A stretch of DNA of 64,000 nt, taken from G963665925 sp963665925 (GTDB taxonomy: Bacteria > Bacillota > Clostridia > Peptostreptococcales > Acidaminobacteraceae). Within the stretch, counting starts at the first letter, position 1. Each line of letters begins with the position of its first letter. Shown here piece by piece: positions 8,532 to 16,425 of the stretch. The notes beneath the pieces were generated by a model. The model searched no databases and was not told where the DNA came from. It saw only the letters and a program-made list of their open reading frames with translations. A program made the position numbers and the translations under genes. The stretch lies in NCBI GenBank assembly GCA_963665925.1, contig OY762511.1, positions 2,542,001 through 2,606,000 on the forward strand. Reading direction: 5' to 3'.

Positions 8532-9596
8532 ATGGAAAGAAATCCTTTGTGTATTGACTGTGTCAAGATCAATGAAATTTCATCGGTGCTGCACATGGTG
8601 GCGCCGGAAGCAGTGGAAATCCTGGAGGACCGCTACAATATCCTCAAGATGGTGAGCTACCTTCAGCCAGTTGGTCGACGCAGTTTATCGACAAAATTGA
8701 ATATGACTGAACGCGTTATACGTAAAGAAGCCAATCGCCTTAAGGACCAAGGCCTCGTTGAATTTTCACTTGAAGGCATGGCGATAACGGAAGAAGGGCA
8801 AGTTGCTCTGGACATGCTTATGATGTTCTTCCATGACCTTAGAGGTCTTAAGGATCTTGAACTTGATCTGGCGAAGAAGCTGCAGATCAAAAAGGTGATC
8901 ATCGGATCTTCGGGTATTATGGAAGAAGACCTGACGCTGCGAGAACTTGGCAAGAGCGCAGCTGATTATCTCAAGTCAATTCTGAGGGATGATTCTGTAA
9001 TCGGTATTACTGGCGGCACGTCAGTCTACAGTATTATTGATGGGTACCGTAAAGAAAAGATACCTTTTGAAAATGCGATTGTGGTACCTGCACGTGGCGG
9101 TCTTGGAAAGAAGACAGAATACCAGGCCAATACCCTTGCTGAGAAATTGGCAGACAAGCTGGGCAGCCATTACAGAATGCTCTATACGCCAGATAACCTG
9201 TCACAGGCTGCAATTGAGAGCCTGAAAAAAGAACCGGAAATTGACGAAATCATTCAGGTGCTGAACAGAATCAATGTTTTGGCGTTTGGAATTGGTAAAG
9301 CTCAGAAAATGGCTGAAAGAAGAAGTTTAGACGACGCAGAAATTGGTAAAATTATCGATAAGGGCGCAGTTTCGGAAGCATTCGGCTACTACTTCAACAA
9401 GACAGGCGAAAAAGTGCATGAAATCAGTACCATTGGTATTGATCTCGATAAATTTAAAGCAATTGAAGACTTGATTGCTGTAGCGAGCGGAGACGAAAAG
9501 ATTGAAGCAATCGTATCGATCTGCAAGCTGAATAAGAATCTGGTCCTTGTGACCGACGAAAATGTGGCTAAGATTATATTGAATAAAGAGGTTTAA
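8532..9596 (+). CDS. cggR: Central glycolytic genes repressor CggR
   Basis: A 354-residue SorC/DeoR-family repressor that controls the gap operon according to fructose-1,6-bisphosphate. An N-terminal winged-helix domain includes QPVGRRSLSTKLNMTERV, matching Bacillus CggR. The C-terminal sugar-binding domain contains IGITGGTSV, VVPARGGLGKK, AFGIGKAQKMAERR and SEAFGYYFN. ATG 8532 is chosen because it sits 8 bases after GGGAGG and gives the family length; the open frame extends upstream to 8379 but that part overlaps the promoter and operator. A short Cys-containing N-terminal segment (LCIDC) is not in the Bacillus protein. The gap gene follows with a 13-base gap. Confidence 0.93.
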   Translation: MERNPLCIDCVKINEISSVLHMVAPEAVEILEDRYNILKMVSYLQPVGRRSLSTKLNMTERVIRKEANRLKDQGLVEFSLEGMAITEEGQVALDMLMMFFHDLRGLKDLELDLAKKLQIKKVIIGSSGIMEEDLTLRELGKSAADYLKSILRDDSVIGITGGTSVYSIIDGYRKEKIPFENAIVVPARGGLGKKTEYQANTLAEKLADKLGSHYRMLYTPDNLSQAAIESLKKEPEIDEIIQVLNRINVLAFGIGKAQKMAERRSLDDAEIGKIIDKGAVSEAFGYYFNKTGEKVHEISTIGIDLDKFKAIEDLIAVASGDEKIEAIVSICKLNKNLVLVTDENVAKIILNKEV

Positions 9597-9609
9597 GGAG
9601 GATTTTTTA

Positions 9610-10617
9610 ATGAAAACTAAAGTAGCAATCAACGGATTTGGTAGAATCGGCAGACTGGCATTCAGACTTATGTTCGGTACAGAGGAATTTGACATCGTTG
9701 CAATCAACGACCTTACAAATGCTGAAGACCTAGCTTACCTTCTAAAGTATGACACTGCTCAAGGTGGCTACAAGCAAGACGCTATCTCTGCTGGTGACAG
9801 CTCAATCATCGTTGATGGTAAAGAAATCAAAATCTACGCTGAGAGAGATGCTAAGAATCTTCCTTGGGGCGAGCTTGACGTAGACGTTGTTCTTGAGTGT
9901 ACTGGTTTCTACGTTTCAAAAGAAAAGTCTCAAGCACATATCGACGCTGGCGCTAAGAAAGTTGTAATCTCAGCTCCTGCTAAAGGCGATCTGAAGACAG
10001 TTGTATTCAATGTTAATGATGATGTTCTTGACGGTTCTGAAACAATCCTTTCAGGTGCTTCTTGTACAACAAACTGTCTAGCACCAGTTGCAAAGGTTCT
10101 TAACGATAGCTTTGGTCTGGTTAAAGGCTTCATGACTACAGTTCATGCTTACACAAATGACCAGAACACACTTGACGGTCCTCACGCTAAGCCTATCTCA
10201 GCTAGAAGAGGTAGAGCGGCTGCTGCGAATATCGTTCCTACATCTACAGGTGCTGCTGTAGCAGTTGGTAAGGTTCTTCCTGAACTTGCTGGTAAGCTTG
10301 ACGGTATGGCACTTCGTGTACCTACAGTAACTGGTTCAGTTGTTGACCTGGTTGTTGAACTTGGCAAGAACGTAACTGCTGAAGAAGTTAACGCTGCTGT
10401 TAAGGCTGCTGCCAACGAGACGCTTGGCTACACTGAAGATCCAATCGTTTCTTCTGACGTAATCGGCTGCCGTTTCGGTTCACTTTTCGACGCACAATCT
10501 ACAAGCGTTATGGAAGTGGAAGGCAAGCAACTTGTTAAGATCATTACATGGTACGACAATGAAATGTCTTACACTGCACAGCTTGTTAGACTAGCTAAGA
10601 AAATCGCTACAATGTAG
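9610..10617 (+). CDS. gap: Glyceraldehyde-3-phosphate dehydrogenase, type I
   Basis: A 335-residue NAD-dependent GAPDH that oxidises and phosphorylates glyceraldehyde-3-phosphate in glycolysis. The N-terminal Rossmann fingerprint is INGFGRIGRLAFR, and the catalytic SGASCTTNCLAP carries the active Cys near residue 152. The C-terminal WYDNEMSYTAQL motif is intact. AAGGAGG precedes ATG 9610. Its codon choice is strongly biased (CTT, GCT, GTT), as expected for a highly expressed gene. It is the first enzyme gene after cggR. Confidence 0.98.
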   Translation: MKTKVAINGFGRIGRLAFRLMFGTEEFDIVAINDLTNAEDLAYLLKYDTAQGGYKQDAISAGDSSIIVDGKEIKIYAERDAKNLPWGELDVDVVLECTGFYVSKEKSQAHIDAGAKKVVISAPAKGDLKTVVFNVNDDVLDGSETILSGASCTTNCLAPVAKVLNDSFGLVKGFMTTVHAYTNDQNTLDGPHAKPISARRGRAAAANIVPTSTGAAVAVGKVLPELAGKLDGMALRVPTVTGSVVDLVVELGKNVTAEEVNAAVKAAANETLGYTEDPIVSSDVIGCRFGSLFDAQSTSVMEVEGKQLVKIITWYDNEMSYTAQLVRLAKKIATM

Positions 10618-10662
10618 TATCTGACTACCACGTAGTTATAGAAAAGCAACATATGAATCCAT

Positions 10663-10691
10663 GCCCTGAACATCCGAGCGGTGTTCAGGGC
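10663..10691 (+). terminator. Hairpin between gap and pgk (weak terminator or 3' stabiliser)
   Basis: A perfect 10-bp stem, GCCCTGAACA with TGTTCAGGGC, and a 9-nt loop. Only CTTATAC follows, so termination is probably partial. It may protect the gap 3' end and give gap more transcript than the downstream genes. Confidence 0.55.
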
Positions 10692-10746
10692 TTATACAGG
10701 TTAATCCCTAAAATGTATACAATACGCTTCAGGAGGATACTTCATT

Positions 10747-11946
10747 ATGAGCATGTTTGATAAGAAATCAATTGAGGATATTCAAGTACAGGGAAAACGT
10801 GTACTTGTTCGCTGTGACTTCAATGTTCCACTAGACGGAGCAAAAATCACAGATGAAAGTAGAATTGTTGGCGCTATGCCGACTATCAAATACCTTAAGG
10901 AAAATGGCGCTAAACTGATTCTGTGCTCGCACATGGGCAAACCAAAAGGTGAGTACAAGCCTGAGCTTTCGCTTGCACCTGTAGCTAAGAGACTTTCAGA
11001 ATTGCTGGGAACAGAAGTTGTTTTTAACTCAGAAGCTGAAGTTGTTGGCGAAAAAACAAAAGCGGCAGTTGACGCAATGAAGGATGGCGACATTGTTCTT
11101 CTTGAAAACACGCGTTTCAGAAAAGGCGAAACAAAAAATGATGAAGGTCTTTCAAAGGATCTTGCTTCACTAGCTGATTTGTTCGTTAATGACGCATTCG
11201 GGACAGCGCATAGAGCGCATTCATCTACAGTTGGTGTGACAGAGTTCCTTGACACAGCTGCTTGCGGTTACCTAATCCAGAAAGAACTTAAGTTCCTGGG
11301 TGAAGCGGTAGAGACGCCAGTTCGTCCTTTCGCTGCAATTCTTGGCGGTGCTAAGGTTTCTGACAAAATCAAGGTTATCAATAACCTGCTCGAAAAGGTA
11401 GACACACTTGTAATCGGCGGTGGTATGGCATATACATTCCTTAAAGCACAAGGATTCAAAATTGGTACTTCTCTTGTTGAGGAAGACAAGGTTGAATACG
11501 CTAAAGAAATGATTGCTAAGGCTGAAGCAAAAGGCGTTAAGCTGCTTCTTCCAGTTGACAACGTGACGGCTGACAAGTTTTCTGCGGATGCAGCACCAGT
11601 TGTTACGGCTGACCAGAACATTGAAGACGGTTTCATGGGTTTGGATATCGGGCCAAAGTCTGCTGAGCTTTATGCAAATGCTGTTAAAGAAGCTAAAACA
11701 GTTGTTTGGAATGGTCCAATGGGCGTATTTGAATTTGAAAACTTTGCCAAGGGTACAATTGCTGTAGCAAAAGCGCTAGCTGATTCAGATGCTACGACAA
11801 TCATCGGCGGCGGCGATAGTGCTGCAGCTGTAAACATTCTTGGTTTCGGCGATAAAATGACACATATTTCAACTGGTGGCGGTGCTTCTCTTGAGTTCCT
11901 AGAAGGAAAAGAGCTTCCAGGAATCGTAGCACTTAACGATAAGTAA
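10747..11946 (+). CDS. pgk: Phosphoglycerate kinase
   Basis: A 399-residue phosphoglycerate kinase (3-phosphoglycerate/ATP from 1,3-bisphosphoglycerate). Seen are the substrate-binding VLVRCDFNVPL, LCSHMGKPKGE, LLENTRFRKGE, and the nucleotide-binding GGGDSAAAV and STGGGASLEFLEGK near the C-terminus. AGGAGG lies 10 bases before ATG 10747; a second ATG two codons on is possible. It is followed after 22 bases by tpiA. Length is standard. Confidence 0.98.
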   Translation: MSMFDKKSIEDIQVQGKRVLVRCDFNVPLDGAKITDESRIVGAMPTIKYLKENGAKLILCSHMGKPKGEYKPELSLAPVAKRLSELLGTEVVFNSEAEVVGEKTKAAVDAMKDGDIVLLENTRFRKGETKNDEGLSKDLASLADLFVNDAFGTAHRAHSSTVGVTEFLDTAACGYLIQKELKFLGEAVETPVRPFAAILGGAKVSDKIKVINNLLEKVDTLVIGGGMAYTFLKAQGFKIGTSLVEEDKVEYAKEMIAKAEAKGVKLLLPVDNVTADKFSADAAPVVTADQNIEDGFMGLDIGPKSAELYANAVKEAKTVVWNGPMGVFEFENFAKGTIAVAKALADSDATTIIGGGDSAAAVNILGFGDKMTHISTGGGASLEFLEGKELPGIVALNDK

Positions 11947-11968
11947 TCGCGAAAAGGAGACTATGATA

Positions 11969-12715
11969 ATGAGAAAGCCAATCATTGCAGGTAACTGGAA
12001 AATGAACAAGACAATCAAAGAAGGTCTTGCGTTCGTTGAAGCTATTAAAGATCAAGTCAAAGATACAGATGTAGAAGTAGTGATTTGTGCGCCAGCAACA
12101 CTTCTTAAGGACCTAAAGCTTGCAGCTGAAGGTACTAACATTAAAATTGGTGCACAAAACATGCATTTCGAAGAGAGTGGCGCCTTCACTGGCGAGATTG
12201 CTCCGGCAATGCTTAAGGAAATCGATGTGGACTTTGTAATCATTGGCCACTCTGAAAGAAGACAATACTTCGCAGAGACAGACGAAACGGTGAACAAGAA
12301 GGTTCTAAAGGCGCTAGAAGTGGGCATTGGTCCAATCCTATGCGTTGGTGAGACGCTTGAAGAACGCGAGTCCGGAAAAATGAAGGATGTTGTTAAAGTT
12401 CAAATTGAGAAGGCATTTGCAGGCGTTTCTGCTGAAAGAGCAGCGGAAGTTGTTGTAGCATATGAACCAATTTGGGCAATCGGTACAGGCAAGACAGCAA
12501 GCAGTGCTGATGCTAACGATATGATTGCGTTCATCCGTACAGAGGTTGCTGGACTATACAATGATGCGGTTTCTGAAGAAGTCCGCATTCAGTACGGTGG
12601 TAGTGTGAAGCCTGCAAACGTTGAAGAAATCATGAACCAATCAGATATCGACGGCGCACTTGTTGGTGGTGCTAGCCTTGAGCCGGACAGCTTCGTAGAA
12701 CTTGTTAACTTTTAA
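11969..12715 (+). CDS. tpiA: Triosephosphate isomerase
   Basis: A 248-residue TIM barrel that interconverts dihydroxyacetone phosphate and glyceraldehyde-3-phosphate. The N-terminus (MRKPIIAGNWKMNK) carries the catalytic Lys; FVIIGHSERR carries the catalytic His, and VVAYEPIWAIGTGKTAS the catalytic Glu and flexible loop. Start 11969 gives the family N-terminus and is 9 bases from GGAG; ATG 11963 is only 3 bases from it. Part of the glycolytic operon. Confidence 0.97.
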   Translation: MRKPIIAGNWKMNKTIKEGLAFVEAIKDQVKDTDVEVVICAPATLLKDLKLAAEGTNIKIGAQNMHFEESGAFTGEIAPAMLKEIDVDFVIIGHSERRQYFAETDETVNKKVLKALEVGIGPILCVGETLEERESGKMKDVVKVQIEKAFAGVSAERAAEVVVAYEPIWAIGTGKTASSADANDMIAFIRTEVAGLYNDAVSEEVRIQYGGSVKPANVEEIMNQSDIDGALVGGASLEPDSFVELVNF

Positions 12716-12727
12716 GGAGATGTCAAA

Positions 12728-14257
12728 ATGAAAAAGCCAGTAGCAATTGTCATACTGGACGGTTGGGGTATTAACAAGGCAGAAATGGGAAATGCCATTG
12801 AACATGCCGCTACACCAAACTTTGATCGTTTTATGGCAACATATCCAAATACGAAAGTAGCAGCGAGTGGACTTGATGTCGGTCTTCCAGACGGGCAAAT
12901 GGGCAACTCTGAAGTGGGACATTTGAACATCGGCGCTGGCCGTGTCGTGTATCAGGAACTGACACGTATCACGAAATCCATTAAGGATGGAGACTTCTTT
13001 GAAAACGAATCGCTTCTGAAGGCTGTTCGAAATTCGAAAGAAGGCGGCCACAAGCTTCATGTCATGGGACTACTTTCCGATGGTGGTGTGCACAGTCATA
13101 TCAATCATCTTAAGGGTCTAGTAGACCTGGCAAAGAAGAATGGTCTTGATAACATTTATGTCCATGCATTTTTAGATGGTAGAGATACGCCTCCTAAAAG
13201 CGCAATTGAGTACATTCAAGAGCTTGAAGCCTATATGACTGAACAAGGCATTGGCCAGATTGCAACTATTTCAGGCAGATATTACGCGATGGACCGCGAT
13301 AAGCGCTGGGAACGTGTTGAAAAGGCATATGATATCGTTGTAAAAGCAGAGGGTCAAACGGCTGCTTCTGCAGTTGAAGCTGTTCAGAATTCATATGAGA
13401 AGGGTGAAAACGACGAGTTCGTATTGCCTACTGCGATTATGAAGGATGGCGCTCCGGTTGCGACTATTGGAGAAAATGATTCTGTAATTTTCTTCAACTT
13501 CAGACCAGATCGTGCTCGCGAATTGACACGTGCACTCGTAGACGTTGACTTTGATGGTTTTGAAAGAACGCGTTTCGACCTTGACTATGTGTGCTTCACG
13601 CAGTACGATGCAACAATTGAAGGCGTAGATGTTGCTTTCAAGCCACAGACGATTACAAATACACTTGGAGAATATGTAAGCAGCAAGGGTCTGAATCAGC
13701 TGAGAATTGCTGAAACAGAGAAATATGCCCATGTAACATTCTTCTTCAACGGTGGTGTGGAAGAACCAAATCTTGGCGAGGACAGAGAGCTGATTCCATC
13801 TCCAAAGGTGGCAACTTATGATCTTCAGCCGGAAATGTCCGCTTATGAAGTGACAGACAGACTTCTTTCAAAGCTGGATGAAGACAAATATGATTTCATC
13901 GTGCTGAACTTTGCAAACCCTGACATGGTAGGTCATACCGGTGTATTTGAGGCAGCAGTCAAAGCTGTTGAGGTTATTGACGAATGCTTCGCAAAGGTTT
14001 GCGACAAAATCGTAGACTTGGGTGGCAATGTGATTATCACAGCTGACCATGGCAACGCCGAAGTGATGGTTGATCCAAAGACAAACAAGCCAATGACAGC
14101 ACACACGACCAATGTCGTACCTTGCATTCTTGCAGGTGCTGGTGATGTCAAGTTGAGAGAAGATGGAAAGCTATGCGATTTCGCACCGACACTTCTTGAG
14201 CTGATGGGTCTTGAGCAACCGACTGAAATGACGGGTACAAGTCTGATTGAAAAGTAG
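12728..14257 (+). CDS. gpmI: 2,3-bisphosphoglycerate-independent phosphoglycerate mutase
   Basis: A 509-residue Mn-dependent phosphoglycerate mutase of the alkaline phosphatase superfamily that converts 3- to 2-phosphoglycerate. The N-terminus VAIVILDGWGIN holds a metal-binding Asp, and MGNSEVGHLNIGAG the phosphorylated Ser. C-terminal metal ligands are in NPDMVGHTG and ITADHGNAEVM. AAGGAG precedes the start, 12 bases after tpiA. The family needs Mn2+. Confidence 0.97.
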   Translation: MKKPVAIVILDGWGINKAEMGNAIEHAATPNFDRFMATYPNTKVAASGLDVGLPDGQMGNSEVGHLNIGAGRVVYQELTRITKSIKDGDFFENESLLKAVRNSKEGGHKLHVMGLLSDGGVHSHINHLKGLVDLAKKNGLDNIYVHAFLDGRDTPPKSAIEYIQELEAYMTEQGIGQIATISGRYYAMDRDKRWERVEKAYDIVVKAEGQTAASAVEAVQNSYEKGENDEFVLPTAIMKDGAPVATIGENDSVIFFNFRPDRARELTRALVDVDFDGFERTRFDLDYVCFTQYDATIEGVDVAFKPQTITNTLGEYVSSKGLNQLRIAETEKYAHVTFFFNGGVEEPNLGEDRELIPSPKVATYDLQPEMSAYEVTDRLLSKLDEDKYDFIVLNFANPDMVGHTGVFEAAVKAVEVIDECFAKVCDKIVDLGGNVIITADHGNAEVMVDPKTNKPMTAHTTNVVPCILAGAGDVKLREDGKLCDFAPTLLELMGLEQPTEMTGTSLIEK

Positions 14258-14270
14258 AAATACAGTGCCT

Positions 14271-14300
14271 TTGATAAGGTTCTGACAATGAATATATAAT
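14271..14300 (+). promoter_or_regulatory. Likely internal promoter for eno
   Basis: TTGATA and TATAAT separated by 18 bases just after gpmI. It would allow enolase to be expressed apart from CggR control. Confidence 0.55.
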
Positions 14301-14307
14301 AGGAATA

Positions 14308-14329
14308 TAAACCGTCATGGGGCGGTTTA
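14308..14329 (+). other. Small hairpin in the eno leader
   Basis: TAAACCG pairs with CGGTTTA around an 8-nt loop; it has no U-run. It starts close to the predicted transcript 5' end, so it may act as a 5' stabiliser. Confidence 0.4.
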
Positions 14330-14362
14330 TGGATAAAACTATAGGCTAATGGAGGTATTAGT

Positions 14363-15652
14363 ATGTCAACAATCGTTGGTGTTTACGGTAGAGAAATTCT
14401 TGACTCACGCGGCAATCCTACAGTAGAGGTAGAAGTTTATCTTGAAGACGGCACTATGGGCCGTGCAGCAGTACCATCAGGTGCTTCTACAGGAGCTTTC
14501 GAAGCTGTTGAACTTCGTGATGGTGACAAGGAAAGATTCCTTGGCAAAGGCGTTTCTAAAGCAGTGGAAAATGTAAATGATATCATTGCTCCAGAAATCA
14601 TCGGCATGGACGCTTTCGACCAAATCGGTATCGATAAGGCTATGATCGCTCTTGATGGTACGCCAAACAAAGGTAAACTAGGTGCTAATGCGATTCTAGG
14701 TGTATCTCTGGCTACAGCTAAAGCTGCTGCTAACACACTGAATCTTCCTCTATATCAATATATCGGCGGCGTTAACGCTAAGCAGCTTCCAGTTCCAATG
14801 ATGAACATCCTAAATGGTGGCTCACATGCTGACAACAACGTTGACATTCAGGAATTCATGGTAATGCCTGTTGCTGCAGAAAGCTTCAAGGAAGCACTTC
14901 GTACAGGTGCTGAGATTTACCACAACCTGAAAAAAGTACTTACATCTAAAGGTCTTGCTACAGGTGTAGGTGACGAAGGTGGTTTCGCACCTAACCTATC
15001 TTCAAACGAAGAAGCACTTCAAGTTATCATTGAAGCAATCGAAGCAGCTGGTTACAAGCCAGGTGAAGAAGTTATGCTTGCAATGGACGTTGCAGCTTCA
15101 GAAATCTTTGACAAAGAGACTGGCAAATACAACCTTGCTGGCGAAGGCATCGTAATGACTTCAGCTGAAATGGTTGACTTCTACGCTAACCTTGTAGAGA
15201 AGTACCCAATCATCTCTATCGAAGATGGTCTTGACGAAGAAGACTGGGATGGCTGGAAGCTAATGACTGACAAGCTGGGCAGCAAAATCCAAATCGTTGG
15301 TGATGACCTGTTCGTTACAAACGTTGAAAGACTATCTAGAGGTATTGAAGCTGGCAGCGGTAACTCAATCCTGATCAAGCTGAACCAAATCGGTTCTCTT
15401 ACAGAGACGCTGGATACAATCCAAATGGCTAACCGTGCGGGTTACACTTGCGTTATCTCACACCGTTCTGGCGAAACTGCTGATTCTACAATTGCAGACG
15501 TTGCAGTTGCAGTAAATGCAGGTCAAATCAAGACGGGTGCTCCAGCACGTACTGACCGTGTTGCTAAGTACAACCAACTTCTAAGAATTGAAGATGAACT
15601 GGATTACCTATCAGAGTATCCAGGTATGAAGGCATTCTTCAACCTTAAGTAA
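14363..15652 (+). CDS. eno: Enolase
   Basis: A 429-residue enolase (2-phosphoglycerate to phosphoenolpyruvate, Mg-dependent). The sequence shows GREILDSRGNPTVEVEV at the N-terminus, SGASTGAFEAVELRDGD, the catalytic GDEGGFAPNL, the metal-binding SIEDGLDEEDWDGW and ISHRSGETADSTIADVAV near the C-terminus. Codon bias is strong, as for gap. TGGAGG lies before the start. It is the last glycolytic gene of the cluster and is followed by a strong terminator. Confidence 0.98.
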   Translation: MSTIVGVYGREILDSRGNPTVEVEVYLEDGTMGRAAVPSGASTGAFEAVELRDGDKERFLGKGVSKAVENVNDIIAPEIIGMDAFDQIGIDKAMIALDGTPNKGKLGANAILGVSLATAKAAANTLNLPLYQYIGGVNAKQLPVPMMNILNGGSHADNNVDIQEFMVMPVAAESFKEALRTGAEIYHNLKKVLTSKGLATGVGDEGGFAPNLSSNEEALQVIIEAIEAAGYKPGEEVMLAMDVAASEIFDKETGKYNLAGEGIVMTSAEMVDFYANLVEKYPIISIEDGLDEEDWDGWKLMTDKLGSKIQIVGDDLFVTNVERLSRGIEAGSGNSILIKLNQIGSLTETLDTIQMANRAGYTCVISHRSGETADSTIADVAVAVNAGQIKTGAPARTDRVAKYNQLLRIEDELDYLSEYPGMKAFFNLK

Positions 15653-15673
15653 GCTAAAAACAAGCTGAATATC

Positions 15674-15712
15674 GAAGCCAATCATGCGCGGTTTTGTATG
15701 ATTGGCTTCTTT
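15674..15712 (+). terminator. Terminator after eno
   Basis: A perfect 12-bp stem, GAAGCCAATCAT (15674-15685) with ATGATTGGCTTC (15698-15709), then TTT. It ends the glycolytic operon. The rest of the 15653-15954 gap holds only the secG promoter. Confidence 0.85.
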
Positions 15713-15891
15713 AAATAGGAAGGAAGTTTTTTACATACTTCAATTATTGAAGCGTCTATGAGGATCAGCTGTAATTTGGATGATAATAACAAATTGTTAG
15801 AAAGTTAACGTAGGCTGAAAATCAATGATATCAAAGTGTGGAATGTAGAAATAGGAAAAGGTTTTCAGGTTCTTAAGTGCTTGAAATCTTG

Positions 15892-15920
15892 TTGATTTCT
15901 ATATTTCCCTGTGATAAAAT
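15892..15920 (+). promoter_or_regulatory. Promoter for secG
   Basis: TTGATT, 17 bases, TAAAAT; 34 bases before the secG start. Confidence 0.7.
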
Positions 15921-15954
15921 GTGCTTGTTAACGAAGAACAGAGGAGGAGTTGCA

Positions 15955-16185
15955 ATGACTATGCTAGTCACTGCAGTCTTTGTTGTCGCATGCTTAGTGC
16001 TGATAGCAAGTATTCTACTTCAGTCGGGTAAGCGTGCCGGTCTATCGGGTTCAATCGGTGGCGGCGCTGAACAGATCTGGGGTAAGAAACAAGCTAGTGG
16101 CATGGAAGCAATGTTTGATAAAATGACAAAGATTGCTGCAATCGTCTTTATTGCAGGCGCGCTAATGCTCGTTGTCTTGCAATAA
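15955..16185 (+). CDS. secG: Preprotein translocase subunit SecG
   Basis: A 76-residue membrane protein with two hydrophobic helices (about residues 3-22 and 55-75) flanking the conserved cytoplasmic loop LLQSGKRAGLSGSIGGG. SecG assists SecYE/SecA-driven protein export. The start at 15955 follows GAGGAGG; the open frame extends to 15877 but that part overlaps the promoter. The position between eno and rnr is conserved in Firmicutes; here a pyrophosphatase gene is inserted between secG and rnr. Confidence 0.93.
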   Translation: MTMLVTAVFVVACLVLIASILLQSGKRAGLSGSIGGGAEQIWGKKQASGMEAMFDKMTKIAAIVFIAGALMLVVLQ

Positions 16186-16295
16186 TTTTTTATGTTTGGA
16201 AGAAGTTACACCATTGCGTTAGAGATAAAAGATGTAATGGGGTTTACCGCTCTGGTGGAGAACGCTTTCAAACAATTGAATAAGTTTCGAGAATC

Positions 16296-16317
16296 CAAAG
16301 CCCACTTGTGGGCTTTG
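16296..16317 (+). other. Perfect hairpin between secG and hppA
   Basis: CAAAGCCCAC (16296-16305) pairs with GTGGGCTTTG (16308-16317). No U-run follows, so termination would be weak; it may stop or stabilise the secG transcript. Confidence 0.45.
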
Positions 16318-16425
16318 AGTATGTCGAATCCTATTTTTTACGTGATACTTCAATGTGTGAAGGTCACTGGTGTCAACCCAATAGTAGGGAACTATAATTT
16401 AATCGTAGGTTAAGGAGGATCAGCA

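Noticed and set aside
16192..16413. 73-codon open frame between secG and hppA
   Set aside because: No ribosome binding site, no recognisable domain, and it crosses a perfect 10-bp hairpin; more likely leader sequence.
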